This document shows positions 49,820 through 58,388 of a stretch of 64,000 nt of DNA, in pieces. Positions within the stretch are counted from its first letter, which is position 1; every line of letters begins with the position of its first letter. The position numbers and the translations under genes are program-made. The stretch spans positions 310,001-374,000 of the forward strand of contig CAVRTA010000004.1 of NCBI GenBank assembly GCA_963724135.1. Direction: 5' to 3'. The notes under the pieces are model-generated. The model had not been told where the DNA came from and ran no database searches. It was given only the letters and a program-made list of their open reading frames with translations. This DNA comes from DATLGB01 sp963724135. GTDB lineage: Bacteria > Actinomycetota > Thermoleophilia > Solirubrobacterales > Solirubrobacteraceae.

Positions 49820-51535
49820 ATGGGCTTCATCGCGCCCGCGCCGCCGCCGGTGGACATGGAGCAGTGGAAGCAGCTTCCGCACCTCCAGAAGATCCGGCCG
49901 CTCGCCCAGGACTGGGGCATCAACGGGTTCGGGACGCCCGAGGCCGTCTATCTCCTCTACGTCGTCAAGCTCGTCGTCTTCGTCCTCGGCGCCGCGCTCG
50001 TCATCTCGCTTTCGGAGGGACTCGGCGGGCTCGGTGACATCGGCGACTGGTGGACGGAGCCGATCGTCTGGCAGAAGCTCGCCGTCTGGACGATGGTGTG
50101 GGAGGGGCTCGGGCTCGGCTGCGGCTCGATGCCGCTGACCTTCCGCTTCGCACCGCCGATCGGGGGTCCGCTGTACTGGCTACGGCCCGGCACCGTCCGG
50201 CTCGCGCCGTGGCCCGACCGGGTCCCGCTCACGGGCGGCAGCGCGCGCACCCCGCTCGACGTCGTGCTCTACGTGGGCGTCATCGCCGCCGGGATCCACC
50301 TGCTCGTCGCCGGCGGCGATCCGGTCGCCGGCACGGCCGCCGGACGCCTGGACCCGGTCGCCATCGCCGTGATGCTCGCCCTGCTGGGGCTGCTCGGCCT
50401 GCGGGACAAGGTCGTCTTCCTGGCCTTCCGCACCGAGGTCTACGGCTTCCTGCTCGTCGTCTTCCTGTTCCCGGTCAACAACCTGATCGTCGGGTCGCAG
50501 ATCGTCCTGTTCTGCATCTGGTGGGGCGCGGCCTCGTCGAAGCTCAACCACCACTTCCCGTTCGTCGTCAGCGTGATGATCGCCAACACGCCGTGGAACC
50601 GCTCGCGCGCGGCGAAGGCGCGGCTGTGGCGCAACCACCCCGACGACATGCGCCCGTCACGGCTGAGCTCCTTCAACGCCGCCGCCGGAACGGTGATCGA
50701 GTTCACGCTGCCCTTCCTGCTGCTCGTGACCAGCGACGGGATCGTCGGCACGCTCGCGGTCGTCGGGATGATCCTCTTCCACGTGCACATCACCTCGACG
50801 TTCCCGCTCGCTGTCCCGCTCGAGTGGAACCTGTTCATGATCTTCGGGCTGCTGTTCCTGTTCGGCCACTACGGCGACGTGCCGCTCGACATCATCGACT
50901 GGCCGCTGCTCCTGCCGCTGGCGCTGATCGGCGTCGGCCTGCCGGTGCTCGGCAACCTGCGCCCGGACCTCGTCTCGTTCCTGCCCGCGATGCGCTACTA
51001 CGCGGGCAACTGGGCGACGACGCAGTGGCTGTTCCGCAAGGACACCGAGGCTGAGGGCAAGCTCGACGAGTGCATCAGAAAGCCGGCCAAGACCGTCGTG
51101 CAGCAGCTGACCAAGCTCTACGGCGACCGTGACTTCGCCGAGTTGCTGCTCTACAAGGGCCTCGCGTTCCGCTCCATGCACAGCCACGGCCGCGCGCTCA
51201 ATGGCCTCATCTACCGCGCCGTCGACGACGTCGAGGCCTACCACGTGCGCGAGGGCGAGCTGATCTCCGGGGTCGTCAACGGCTGGAACTTCGGGGACGG
51301 GCATTTCCACGGTCCCCAGCTGCTCGCGGCGATCCAGGAGCGCTGCCACTACGCGCCGGGCGACGTACGCGTCGTCGTGCTCGAGTCCCAGCCCGCCGGC
51401 GAGGAGCATCAGCACTACCGGATCTACGACGCGGCGGACGGGCTGCTCGAGCAGGGCTACGTCGAGGTCGAGGACATGATCAAGGAGCTGCCATGGCTCG
51501 ATGGCTCAGCGCGGCCGGCGTTTCCTGTGCGCTGA
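49820..51535 (+). CDS. DUF3556 membrane protein
   Basis: 571 residues from ATG 49820. The family's N-terminal pattern MGFIAPAPPPVDMEQWKQLPHLQKIRPLAQDWGINGFGTPEAVYLLY is present, then about nine hydrophobic segments to residue 390 and a soluble C-terminal domain (VVQQLTKLYGDRDFAELLLYKGLAFRSMHSHGRAL, FGDGHFHGPQLLAAIQERCHYAPGDVRVV). DUF3556 proteins occur widely in mycolate-type Actinobacteria and relatives; their function is unestablished. His residues in KLNHHFPFV, MHSHGR and GHFHG hint at a metal site, as in membrane fatty-acid-modifying enzymes (inference). It ends 43 bp inside the next gene. Confidence 0.85.
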   Translation: MGFIAPAPPPVDMEQWKQLPHLQKIRPLAQDWGINGFGTPEAVYLLYVVKLVVFVLGAALVISLSEGLGGLGDIGDWWTEPIVWQKLAVWTMVWEGLGLGCGSMPLTFRFAPPIGGPLYWLRPGTVRLAPWPDRVPLTGGSARTPLDVVLYVGVIAAGIHLLVAGGDPVAGTAAGRLDPVAIAVMLALLGLLGLRDKVVFLAFRTEVYGFLLVVFLFPVNNLIVGSQIVLFCIWWGAASSKLNHHFPFVVSVMIANTPWNRSRAAKARLWRNHPDDMRPSRLSSFNAAAGTVIEFTLPFLLLVTSDGIVGTLAVVGMILFHVHITSTFPLAVPLEWNLFMIFGLLFLFGHYGDVPLDIIDWPLLLPLALIGVGLPVLGNLRPDLVSFLPAMRYYAGNWATTQWLFRKDTEAEGKLDECIRKPAKTVVQQLTKLYGDRDFAELLLYKGLAFRSMHSHGRALNGLIYRAVDDVEAYHVREGELISGVVNGWNFGDGHFHGPQLLAAIQERCHYAPGDVRVVVLESQPAGEEHQHYRIYDAADGLLEQGYVEVEDMIKELPWLDGSARPAFPVR

Positions 51536-52653
51536 TCCTGGCGCCGGCGCCCGCCGGCGCGCAGGAGTGCCTGAGCGCGGACCCGCCCGCGCTCACCAGG
51601 CCCGCGCAGCCGCTGCGCTTCGGGATCACGCCGGGTGCGGCGGGGACCGCGGGCGTGCTGCAGGCCGACGGCGCGCCGCGCGACGAGGCCCGGCTGACGC
51701 GCGCTCTATTGGATCTGCGACCGCATCGCCGGGAGCTGGTGCTGAGGCTCAACCGGGCCTTCTGGGCCGACGGCGACGCCGGCATCGCCCGCTTCGCCAA
51801 GGTTGTGCGCGCGTACGGGCGCGCCGGCCTGCGCAGCGAAGTGCAGCTGCGCTACCACCCGCCCGAGGGGCGGGAGGGTGACATCGCGGCGTGGACGGCG
51901 TGGGTGCGGCGGGCGGTGCGGCGGATCGGTGCGATCCGTGCGACGGCCGGGTTCTCGGTGACCAACGAGGCGAACCTGCCGCTGTCGCCGAACACGAGCG
52001 ACGGCGCCTACGAGGGCGTCGTCGACGCGCTCGTGCACGGCGTGGCGGCGGCCGGCGCCGAGCTGCGCGCGCTGGGGCGCGGACATCTGCCGGTCGGCTT
52101 CAACGTCGTCTGGCGCTACACGCCCGACTCCGACGCCGCCTTCTGGCGGGAGATCGGCGCCAAGGCGACACCGGCCTTCCGGCGGGCACTCGACCACGTC
52201 GGCATGCAGGTCTATCCGGGCCTGTTCTGGCCGCCCGTGCCGATCCAGAGCGCCGGGGCCGAGGTGGTGGAGGGGCTCACGGTGCTGCGCACCTGCTTCA
52301 TGCCGATGGCGAGCCTGGAGGGGACGCCGCTCTGGGTGAGCGAGAACGGCTATGCGACGAACCTCGGCCGTTCCGAGGCCACGCAGCAGGCCGACCTGGA
52401 GTCCACGCTCGCCGCGGTGCACGCCTACGGCGGGCAGCTCGGCGTCACCGACTACCGCTACTTCAACCTGCGCGACAACAACTCTGACGGCACCGATCTG
52501 TTCGCGGCCGTCGGGCTGCTGCGCGACGACCACACGCGCAAGCCCGCCTTTGCGACGCTGCGCACGGCGATCCGCCGATTCGGAGTACGGTGCCGCCGTG
52601 GTCAAGCGCGTCAAGGTCAGCGGCGGCGAGCTCTACGCCGATGTCGAGGGTGA
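51493..52653 (+). CDS. secreted glycosidase-like TIM-barrel protein
   Basis: 386 residues from ATG 51493, signal peptide RWLSAAGVSCALILAPAPAGA. A clan-A-like glycoside hydrolase layout is suggested by an acid/base Glu159 in GFSVTNEANLP and a nucleophile Glu284 in LWVSENGYAT, with strands in between (LPVGFNVVWRY, HVGMQVYPGLFW). The enzyme class is not recognisable. The last 25 residues (Arg/Gln-rich) are read through the start region of the next gene and may not be ancestral. Overlaps the preceding gene by 43 bp and the next by 56 bp, unusually long for this window. Confidence 0.72.
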   Translation: MARWLSAAGVSCALILAPAPAGAQECLSADPPALTRPAQPLRFGITPGAAGTAGVLQADGAPRDEARLTRALLDLRPHRRELVLRLNRAFWADGDAGIARFAKVVRAYGRAGLRSEVQLRYHPPEGREGDIAAWTAWVRRAVRRIGAIRATAGFSVTNEANLPLSPNTSDGAYEGVVDALVHGVAAAGAELRALGRGHLPVGFNVVWRYTPDSDAAFWREIGAKATPAFRRALDHVGMQVYPGLFWPPVPIQSAGAEVVEGLTVLRTCFMPMASLEGTPLWVSENGYATNLGRSEATQQADLESTLAAVHAYGGQLGVTDYRYFNLRDNNSDGTDLFAAVGLLRDDHTRKPAFATLRTAIRRFGVRCRRGQARQGQRRRALRRCRG

Positions 52654-53356
52654 GGGGCCGCCCGTCGTCCTGGTGCACTCCGGCGTCACCGACGGCCGCC
52701 AGTGGGAGGCTGTCGGCGAGCTCGTCAAGCGGCGTCTGACCGTCATCCGCTACGACCGGCGCGGGTACGGGCGCAGCGCCAAGTACAAGCGCGGCCGCTA
52801 CAGCGCCTCCCTGGACCTGCTCGAGCTGCTCGACGGCCTGAGCCTCGACCGCGTCGTCGCCTGCGGCAACTCCGCCGGCGGTGAGGCCCTTCTCGAGGCG
52901 GCGGTGCTCCAGCCGCAGCGCTTCGCGCGCCTGGTACTGCTCGCGCCGGCGCTGTGGCCGTGGGAGTTCAGCGAGCGGCTCGAGCGCTACGGCGAGGCCG
53001 AGGAGGCCGCGCTGGCGGCCGGGGACATCGACCGAGCGATCGAGCTCAACCTGGAGATGTGGGTCCACCGCGACGAGCACCGAGAGCCGGTCGCCGCGAT
53101 GCTGCGGCGGGCGCTCGAGAACCAGCGCAAGCGCCCGTTCGAGGAGTTCGGGCTCGACGACCCGCCGCTGGCCGAGCGCCTCGACGCGATCACCTGCCCC
53201 GTCCAGATCATGGTCGGCGAGCACGACGTCGACGACTTCCGCGCCATCGCCTGGCACCTGGCCGACCGCCTGGCGGACGCCACGGCGCAAGAGATCCCGG
53301 ACGCCGGGCACCTGCTCGGCCTCGAACAGCCGGAGATGGTCGCCGCGGCGCTGTGA
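52598..53356 (+). CDS. alpha/beta hydrolase
   Basis: 252 residues from GTG 52598. Fold motifs: PPVVLVHSGVTDGRQWEAV (oxyanion loop HSG), IRYDRRGYGRSAKYKRGRYS, nucleophile Ser in VACGNSAGGEAL, Asp in MVGEHDVDDFRA, His in IPDAGHLLGLEQ. Typical of small cytosolic esterases or lactonases; substrate unknown. The start lies within the tail of the preceding secreted protein gene. Confidence 0.85.
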   Translation: MVKRVKVSGGELYADVEGEGPPVVLVHSGVTDGRQWEAVGELVKRRLTVIRYDRRGYGRSAKYKRGRYSASLDLLELLDGLSLDRVVACGNSAGGEALLEAAVLQPQRFARLVLLAPALWPWEFSERLERYGEAEEAALAAGDIDRAIELNLEMWVHRDEHREPVAAMLRRALENQRKRPFEEFGLDDPPLAERLDAITCPVQIMVGEHDVDDFRAIAWHLADRLADATAQEIPDAGHLLGLEQPEMVAAAL

Positions 53357-53408
53357 ACCGGGCCTGGATCCACCGGTCCCCGGTGGCTCCAGGCCTAGAC
53401 TCGGACGG

Positions 53409-54044
53409 GTGTCCGACCAGCCCTCCACCCGCAGCGTCAAGATCGGCGCCGACGAACGGACGGGCTGGTCATCGGACCGCCCGCGCCGCGCCAACACCCC
53501 GGAGCGCCCGCCGGACATCTCCGTCCGCGGGCGCGTGCTCGAGCCGACCGACCGCCTGCGTTACACGCCCGGCAGCCTCGTCCTGGTAGCCGCGCCCGAC
53601 CGCGACGCCGCCGAGAGCTACTTGACCGGCATCCTCGAGGACCGGGGGGCCCTGATCACGCCCGGCCGCGTGCGCAGGCTGCTGGAGGGCCGCGTCGAGG
53701 CCGAGCATCTCGACGCCCAGGCGGCGCAGCTCTTCGAGACCGCCGTGCACAAGCGCCTCCAGGCCGGGGACGCCGTCGTGCTCGTCCTCGGCACCCTGGG
53801 CGCGGAGGAGCGCGCCGACTGGCTCCGGGCCGCCGCCCAGCTGCGCCGCCCGCGCCACCTGATCCTGCTCGACGGCCCCGGCGGCGACGAGGACGACCGC
53901 GCCGCGCTCGCGGATCTGCGCAAGGCGCTGATGGCCGGGGGCCTGGGTGACGAGGGGATCCACACCGCGATCCGGCTCGGCGGCTCGGCCGCCAGCGAGG
54001 TCAAGAAGATCGTCTTCCGATCGCCCCAGCGCGACGACGAGTGA
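53409..54044 (+). CDS. degenerate P-loop-like protein of unknown function
   Basis: 211 residues from GTG 53409. After a charged N-terminus (SDRPRRANTPERPPDISV) the order of elements looks like a polynucleotide-kinase-type P-loop domain: strand SLVLVAAPDRDAAESYL where a Walker A would be expected but no Gly-Lys-Ser/Thr is present, a helical insertion AQLFETAVHKRLQAGDAVVLVLGTLGAEERADWL, and strand RPRHLILLD like the region after Walker B. It is therefore probably a non-catalytic relative. Followed 7 bp after its stop by a palindromic repeat. Confidence 0.6.
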   Translation: MSDQPSTRSVKIGADERTGWSSDRPRRANTPERPPDISVRGRVLEPTDRLRYTPGSLVLVAAPDRDAAESYLTGILEDRGALITPGRVRRLLEGRVEAEHLDAQAAQLFETAVHKRLQAGDAVVLVLGTLGAEERADWLRAAAQLRRPRHLILLDGPGGDEDDRAALADLRKALMAGGLGDEGIHTAIRLGGSAASEVKKIVFRSPQRDDE

Positions 54045-54051
54045 GTCGCCG

Positions 54052-54082
54052 CTTGACAAAAGGGTCCGTCCCTTTTGTGAAG
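54052..54082 (+). repeat. 31-bp REP-like palindromic repeat, copy 2, between convergent genes
   Basis: Left arm CTTGACAAAAGGG, loop TCCGT, right arm CCCTTTTGTGAAG; 13-bp pairing with one mismatch. It differs from the copy at 9804 only in the left arm (two bases). Sits between the stops at 54044 and 54086, where it could act as a two-way terminator. Confidence 0.8.
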
Positions 54083-54085
54083 TGA

Positions 54086-55489
54086 CTAGCGCTTGCAGGC
54101 CCTGTAGATCTTCTGGCCCGCGGTCCGGTAGCCCGACCGGGTGACGACCTGGACCTGGAGCGAGAACCGCCGCCGCGGGGGACGCCGGACGCGCAGGCCG
54201 CGCAGGCGCCGGCCGTCGAGCCGCAGCGTCGCGCGCACCACCGGGTCGGGCTTGTAGCGACGGATCCTCACCTTCAGCGGGCGCCGCCGGCAGGAGCGCC
54301 GGGCCGGGAAGCGCGCGAGCCGGTCGATGCCGGGGCGCGTGACGGCGGGTGGCTCGGCCGGCGGAGCGCCCGGTGCGGGGAAGGCGGGCGGGATGTCACC
54401 CGTGAAGCGCACGATGTCGATGCCGCGCAGGTAGTCGGCGACGTAGAGGACGCGGTCGGAGATCCAGTCGACGTCGGACGCCTGCCCTGCGGTGGGCAGG
54501 TAGTAGCCGATCTCCTCGAGCCCGCCAGCGGCGTCGACCTTCAAGAAGCGCGTGCCCTGCTCGTACCAGGCGATCGCGACCAGGCCCCCGTTGGCGAAGC
54601 TCGGGTGCGGGCTGAACCAGTGCACGCACCACGTGCTCGTGGCCTGATGGCCGTCCAGCACGACGCCGGTCCGCATCCTGTACTCGCTCAGCAGTGAGAA
54701 CGTCTGCGAGTCCGCGAAGTCGCTCGCGTCGAAGGTCATGAAGGTGGCGCTTGCGTCGTCGTCGCACGCCGGACCCCCCGCCTCGCCGCCGGCCAGCAGG
54801 AAGCGGTCCCGCCCCTGGCCGGGCCACAGGGCGGCGTGCAGGAAACCGGGTGTCGTAGCGGTGCCGACCACCAGCGGATGGGCCGGGTCGCCGCGGGTGT
54901 CGAGGACGAGCATCGGCTCGGTGGCGGTCACGAGCAGGCCGGGTGACACCTCGGTCACGTCGTGAAAGGACGACGGCGGTGTTTCGAGGTTCTCGGTCCA
55001 CGCCCCCGCCAGCTTGGGTTGCGTCGGATCGCGGAGGTCGACGATCGCGCCCTCGGAGCCGTACACCCACGAGCAGTCGAGCACGCAGGTCATCGTGTGC
55101 TGGTCGAGCCCGGCGAGCGTGCCGACGAGCTTCGGCGCGGTCTTGTCGGACACGTCGTAGACGAACGTGTCCCCGTTCGAGATCACAAGAAGGCGCCCGT
55201 TGGTGTCCGGGTCCTCCTCGGTGAACGTCGGCGTGCCCGGCGCGCCGAGCAGGACGCTGCCGGTCAGCACCGGGTTGACCGGGTCCTTGACGTCGTAGAT
55301 CGAGAGGTCGCGCTCGGTCGTGACGTAGTAGTAGCCCGCGAGCAGCTTCGCGCCGCTCGTGTCGGAGTGGCGCGCGAAGTTCTTCACGAACTCGACGTTG
55401 TCCGAGGACAGGCCGCCGGGCAGTTGCGCCTGCGCGCCCGTGGCCAGCAGCAGCGAGGCGAGCACGGCCAGTGGCAGCGAGCGAAGCAT
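54086..55489 (-). CDS. secreted LVIVD-repeat beta-propeller protein
   Basis: 467 residues from ATG 55489, signal peptide LPLAVLASLLLATGAQA. LVIVD-type repeats recur: YYVTTERDLSIYDVKDPVNPVLTGSV, LLVISNGDTFVYDVSDKTAPKLVGTL, SPGLLVTATEPMLVLDTRGDPAHPLVVG, DRVLYVADYLRGIDIVRF. The final 90 residues are a basic beta-rich domain (RPLKVRIRRYKPDPVVRATLRLDG). Such propellers are extracellular or surface-bound; ligand unknown. Confidence 0.82.
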   Translation of the reverse strand: MLRSLPLAVLASLLLATGAQAQLPGGLSSDNVEFVKNFARHSDTSGAKLLAGYYYVTTERDLSIYDVKDPVNPVLTGSVLLGAPGTPTFTEEDPDTNGRLLVISNGDTFVYDVSDKTAPKLVGTLAGLDQHTMTCVLDCSWVYGSEGAIVDLRDPTQPKLAGAWTENLETPPSSFHDVTEVSPGLLVTATEPMLVLDTRGDPAHPLVVGTATTPGFLHAALWPGQGRDRFLLAGGEAGGPACDDDASATFMTFDASDFADSQTFSLLSEYRMRTGVVLDGHQATSTWCVHWFSPHPSFANGGLVAIAWYEQGTRFLKVDAAGGLEEIGYYLPTAGQASDVDWISDRVLYVADYLRGIDIVRFTGDIPPAFPAPGAPPAEPPAVTRPGIDRLARFPARRSCRRRPLKVRIRRYKPDPVVRATLRLDGRRLRGLRVRRPPRRRFSLQVQVVTRSGYRTAGQKIYRACKR

Positions 55490-55510
55490 CACAGCGCCAA
55501 CGCGCCGCGG

Positions 55511-56668
55511 CTACAAACCTGGCGGGTGGCGGGCCACGAATCCGGCCGTCGAGCGCATCGTGCTCGTCCAGCGCGTCCCGCCGCCCGACAGCGCGCTGGT
55601 GTCGAAGCGCCGCCCGTCAACGACCATGAAGGCGTGGCCGGCGTTGGCGTAGACCGTGATGCGCTGGCCGGGACCCGGCACCCCCCAGCTCATGAAGCCG
55701 CCCGACGTGAGCGGGCTCGAGACGAGGCCGGCGGCGGCGAGCGCGTAGCTGATCGAGCCCGAGCAGTCGTACCCGCTCGAGTCCCCGCCGTGGCCGCCGC
55801 CGTAGACGTAGGGCGTCGAGGCGATCTGGTTGGCGGCGGCGATCACCTTGGCCACCGCGCTGCCCGGGTCGCCGATCGGCGGCGCGGCCTCGGTGGCGGT
55901 CGAGGTCGAGGCGGCCTGGCGTGCCGCGGCGGCCTGCGCCCGCTCGACGCGCTCGATCCGTCCCTGGATCTCCGCCAGCTCGGCGGCGGTCCCGCTGCGC
56001 GCGCGGACCTGCGCCTGCTGGCGGCGCAGCAGTGCGTTGCGGAGCACGGCGGCCTGCTCGCGCTCGCGGATCGCGACCTTGGCGAGCTCGCCCAGGCGGG
56101 CCCGGTCGCGCTCGAGGCTCGCCTCCTCGCGGGCGACGTCGGCACGAGCCTCGCGCACGGCGTCGAGGACGTCGGCGTTGTGCGACTGCACGCGCCGGAA
56201 GTAGCTGAGCCGGTTGATCAGGTCCGGGAACCCGTCCGAGTCCAGGACGACCGTGACGATGTTGGGCTTGCCGGCCTTGTACGCGTCGACGAGATTGGCG
56301 GAGAGGACGTCGGCCGCCTTCTGCGCGCGGTTCTGGAGCTGCGTCAGACGGACGCGGGCACGGATCAAATCGGCCTGGGCCTGGCGCAGTTCGCGCAGCC
56401 GCGTGGCGACGCGCGTGTCGAGCGCGCCGAGGCGCCGCTGCGCGTCGGCGAGTCCGGCGGCGGTCGCCGCGATGCGCCGGCTCTCCGCGGCCACCTGGGC
56501 ACGCAGCGACGCCGCAGCGTCACGCTGCGCGGACAGGGACTGCTGTGCGGGGGCGTTCTCCAGGCCACCCGCTGACAGCGCCCCCGCCCCAATCGCGGCC
56601 AGGATGAATGCTCGACGGCGTCGCAAGAAGTCGGCCACGGTAGTACCCGATTCTCGAAAGTCCTGCAT
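55511..56668 (-). CDS. NlpC/P60 peptidoglycan endopeptidase with coiled coil
   Basis: 385 residues from ATG 56668 (TTG 56701 and GTG 56638 also in frame). Twin-Arg-like start (ADFLRRRRAFILAAIGAGALSAGG), then a coiled coil of about 200 residues (SLRAQVAAESRRIAATAAGLADAQRRL, ADVAREEASLERDRARLGELAKVA), then an NlpC/P60 domain in the last 130: nucleophile Cys in GYDCSGSISYAL, His in YANAGHAFMVVDGRRFDTS. The layout is that of RipA/PcsB-like cell-separation hydrolases that cleave stem peptides, with the coiled coil as regulatory arm (FtsEX-type control is known for relatives, inferred here). Confidence 0.88.
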   Translation of the reverse strand: MQDFRESGTTVADFLRRRRAFILAAIGAGALSAGGLENAPAQQSLSAQRDAAASLRAQVAAESRRIAATAAGLADAQRRLGALDTRVATRLRELRQAQADLIRARVRLTQLQNRAQKAADVLSANLVDAYKAGKPNIVTVVLDSDGFPDLINRLSYFRRVQSHNADVLDAVREARADVAREEASLERDRARLGELAKVAIREREQAAVLRNALLRRQQAQVRARSGTAAELAEIQGRIERVERAQAAAARQAASTSTATEAAPPIGDPGSAVAKVIAAANQIASTPYVYGGGHGGDSSGYDCSGSISYALAAAGLVSSPLTSGGFMSWGVPGPGQRITVYANAGHAFMVVDGRRFDTSALSGGGTRWTSTMRSTAGFVARHPPGL

Positions 56669-56725
56669 ATGCAAGGGATCTTGCAGTTGTGCGTTTTGCA
56701 ACGAAGCTTGCGTGCTTCTGTGAAG

Positions 56726-57874
56726 TCAGAGGACTTCGAAGGTGATGCCGGCTCGCGTGAGGCGGGTGCGCAGGGCGTCGCCCATGGCGTTGGCGGTGGT
56801 GACCTGGCCGGCGGTCTGGGGCAGGTCGTCGTGGGCGAGGCACAGTGCCGACTCGGCGAGCATCTTCGAGGTCTCGCCGTAGCCGGGGTCGCCGCCGGAG
56901 ACCTCGGTGACCACGCGGTGGCCGTCGGCCTCGCCGCGGAAGCGCACCTTGAACCAGCCCTTCTCGCGCTGCTCGGGTGACGGGCCGGTGCCCTGCGGCA
57001 CCCGCGAGGAGATCAGTTTGCGCGCGGGAGCGACCTGGGCGAGCGCGAACAGCGCGCTGACGCCGCCGGCCATGCCGACCGCCACCGGCAGGCGCTTGAG
57101 GGCGATGTAGGGCGCATAGGAGAAGTCCGGGCCGTAGCGCGGGTCCGACTGGGCCGAGAGGCGCACGATCTGCGGGTCGATGGTGGGCATCGGCAGCAGG
57201 TACCAGCCCGTGTCGCCGTCGCGCCGGGGCCGCCCGATGATCGCCCGGGCCCGGCGGCCGGGCGTCTTGGGCTCGAGGTTGCGGCGCTCTCGGTTCACCT
57301 TCTGGCCCGAGCGGAAGCGGCCCATGATCCCGAGGGCGGACGCGACGGTCCCGCCGGAAGGCTGGCCGCCCGCCCGTATGTAGGCCTCGATCGCGATCGG
57401 CACGTCCTCGGGCAGCTGCTGGACGGTGAAGTGCGCGCCGAGGTCCTGCGGGATGGAGTCGAAACCGCAGGCATGGATGATGCGCGCGCCCGACCGCGCC
57501 GCGGCGCGGTGGTGGCGCACGTACATCAGGTCCATGAACTCGGGCTCACCGGTCAGGTCGACGTAGTCGGTGCCCGTCGCCGCGCACGCCTCCACCAGCG
57601 GCTCGCCGAACTCGATGTACGGCCCGACGGTGGTGATGACGACCTTGGCCGCCTCCGTCATCGCGCGCAGCGACTTCGGGTCTCCGGAGTCGGCGATCAC
57701 GGTCGGCACGTCGGCGCCGATCCGCTCGAGCGTCTGCTCGAGCTTGTCGCGGTTGCGCCCGGCGATCGCCCAGCGCGTCCCGGTATCGCCGTGCTCGGCG
57801 AGGTACTGAGCGGTGAGCGCGCCGGTGAAACCGGTCGCGCCATAGACGACGACGTCGTGCTCGCGGTCAGCCAT
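56726..57874 (-). CDS. trans-acting enoyl reductase / saccharopine dehydrogenase-like oxidoreductase
   Basis: 382 residues from ATG 57874. N-terminal Rossmann motif VVVYGATGFTGALTAQYLAEHG and AGRNRDKLEQTLERIG, then VITTVGPYIEFGEPLVEACAATGTDYVDLTGEPEFM and ARIIHACGFDSIPQDLGAHF. This order matches mycobacterial Rv2953-type enoyl reductases, which work in trans with polyketide synthases for envelope lipids, and the wider saccharopine-dehydrogenase-like group. No polyketide synthase is in the window, so a different lipid substrate is possible. Diverges from the molybdenum enzyme operon over 22 bp. Confidence 0.85.
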   Translation of the reverse strand: MADREHDVVVYGATGFTGALTAQYLAEHGDTGTRWAIAGRNRDKLEQTLERIGADVPTVIADSGDPKSLRAMTEAAKVVITTVGPYIEFGEPLVEACAATGTDYVDLTGEPEFMDLMYVRHHRAAARSGARIIHACGFDSIPQDLGAHFTVQQLPEDVPIAIEAYIRAGGQPSGGTVASALGIMGRFRSGQKVNRERRNLEPKTPGRRARAIIGRPRRDGDTGWYLLPMPTIDPQIVRLSAQSDPRYGPDFSYAPYIALKRLPVAVGMAGGVSALFALAQVAPARKLISSRVPQGTGPSPEQREKGWFKVRFRGEADGHRVVTEVSGGDPGYGETSKMLAESALCLAHDDLPQTAGQVTTANAMGDALRTRLTRAGITFEVL

Positions 57875-57896
57875 GCCCGGGTAGGTTGCCAGGACG

Positions 57897-58388
57897 ATGG
57901 ACGCCGGCGTCCGCTTGCGCATCAACGGCCACGAGCACGAGCTCGCACTGGACACCCGCACCACGCTGCTGGACCTGCTGCGCGAGCGACTGCACCTGAC
58001 CGGCTCCAAGAAGGGCTGCGACCACGGCCAGTGCGGAGCCTGCACTGTCCTGCTCGACGGCCGCCGCGTGAACTCCTGCCTCGCGCTGGCGGTCGCGTGC
58101 GACGGCTGCGAGGTGACGACCATCGAGGGTCTCGGCGACGAGCACCCGCTCCAGACCTCGTTCCTCGAGCACGACGCGTTCCAGTGCGGCTACTGCACTC
58201 CGGGCCAGATCATGTCCGCGATCGGGCTGCTCGAAGAGCACGACGCGCTCGACGCCGACACGGTGCGGGAGGGCATGAGCGGGAACATCTGCCGCTGCGG
58301 CGCGTACGTGAACATCGTGCCGGCGATCCTCGGGGTGACGTCGCTCGGAGATCCGAACTTGAGAGGATCGGAGAGCGAAACCTCATGA
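57897..58388 (+). CDS. paoA: [2Fe-2S] small subunit of PaoABC/xanthine-dehydrogenase-type enzyme
   Basis: 163 residues from ATG 57897. Plant-type ferredoxin cluster ligands CDHGQCGACTVLLDGRRVNSC and second cluster CGYCTPGQ ... NICRCGAY. Such subunits carry electrons from the molybdenum site to FAD. There is no Tat signal, so unlike E. coli PaoA this copy should be cytoplasmic. First gene of a coupled operon (ATGA overlap with the FAD subunit). Confidence 0.93.
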   Translation: MDAGVRLRINGHEHELALDTRTTLLDLLRERLHLTGSKKGCDHGQCGACTVLLDGRRVNSCLALAVACDGCEVTTIEGLGDEHPLQTSFLEHDAFQCGYCTPGQIMSAIGLLEEHDALDADTVREGMSGNICRCGAYVNIVPAILGVTSLGDPNLRGSESETS

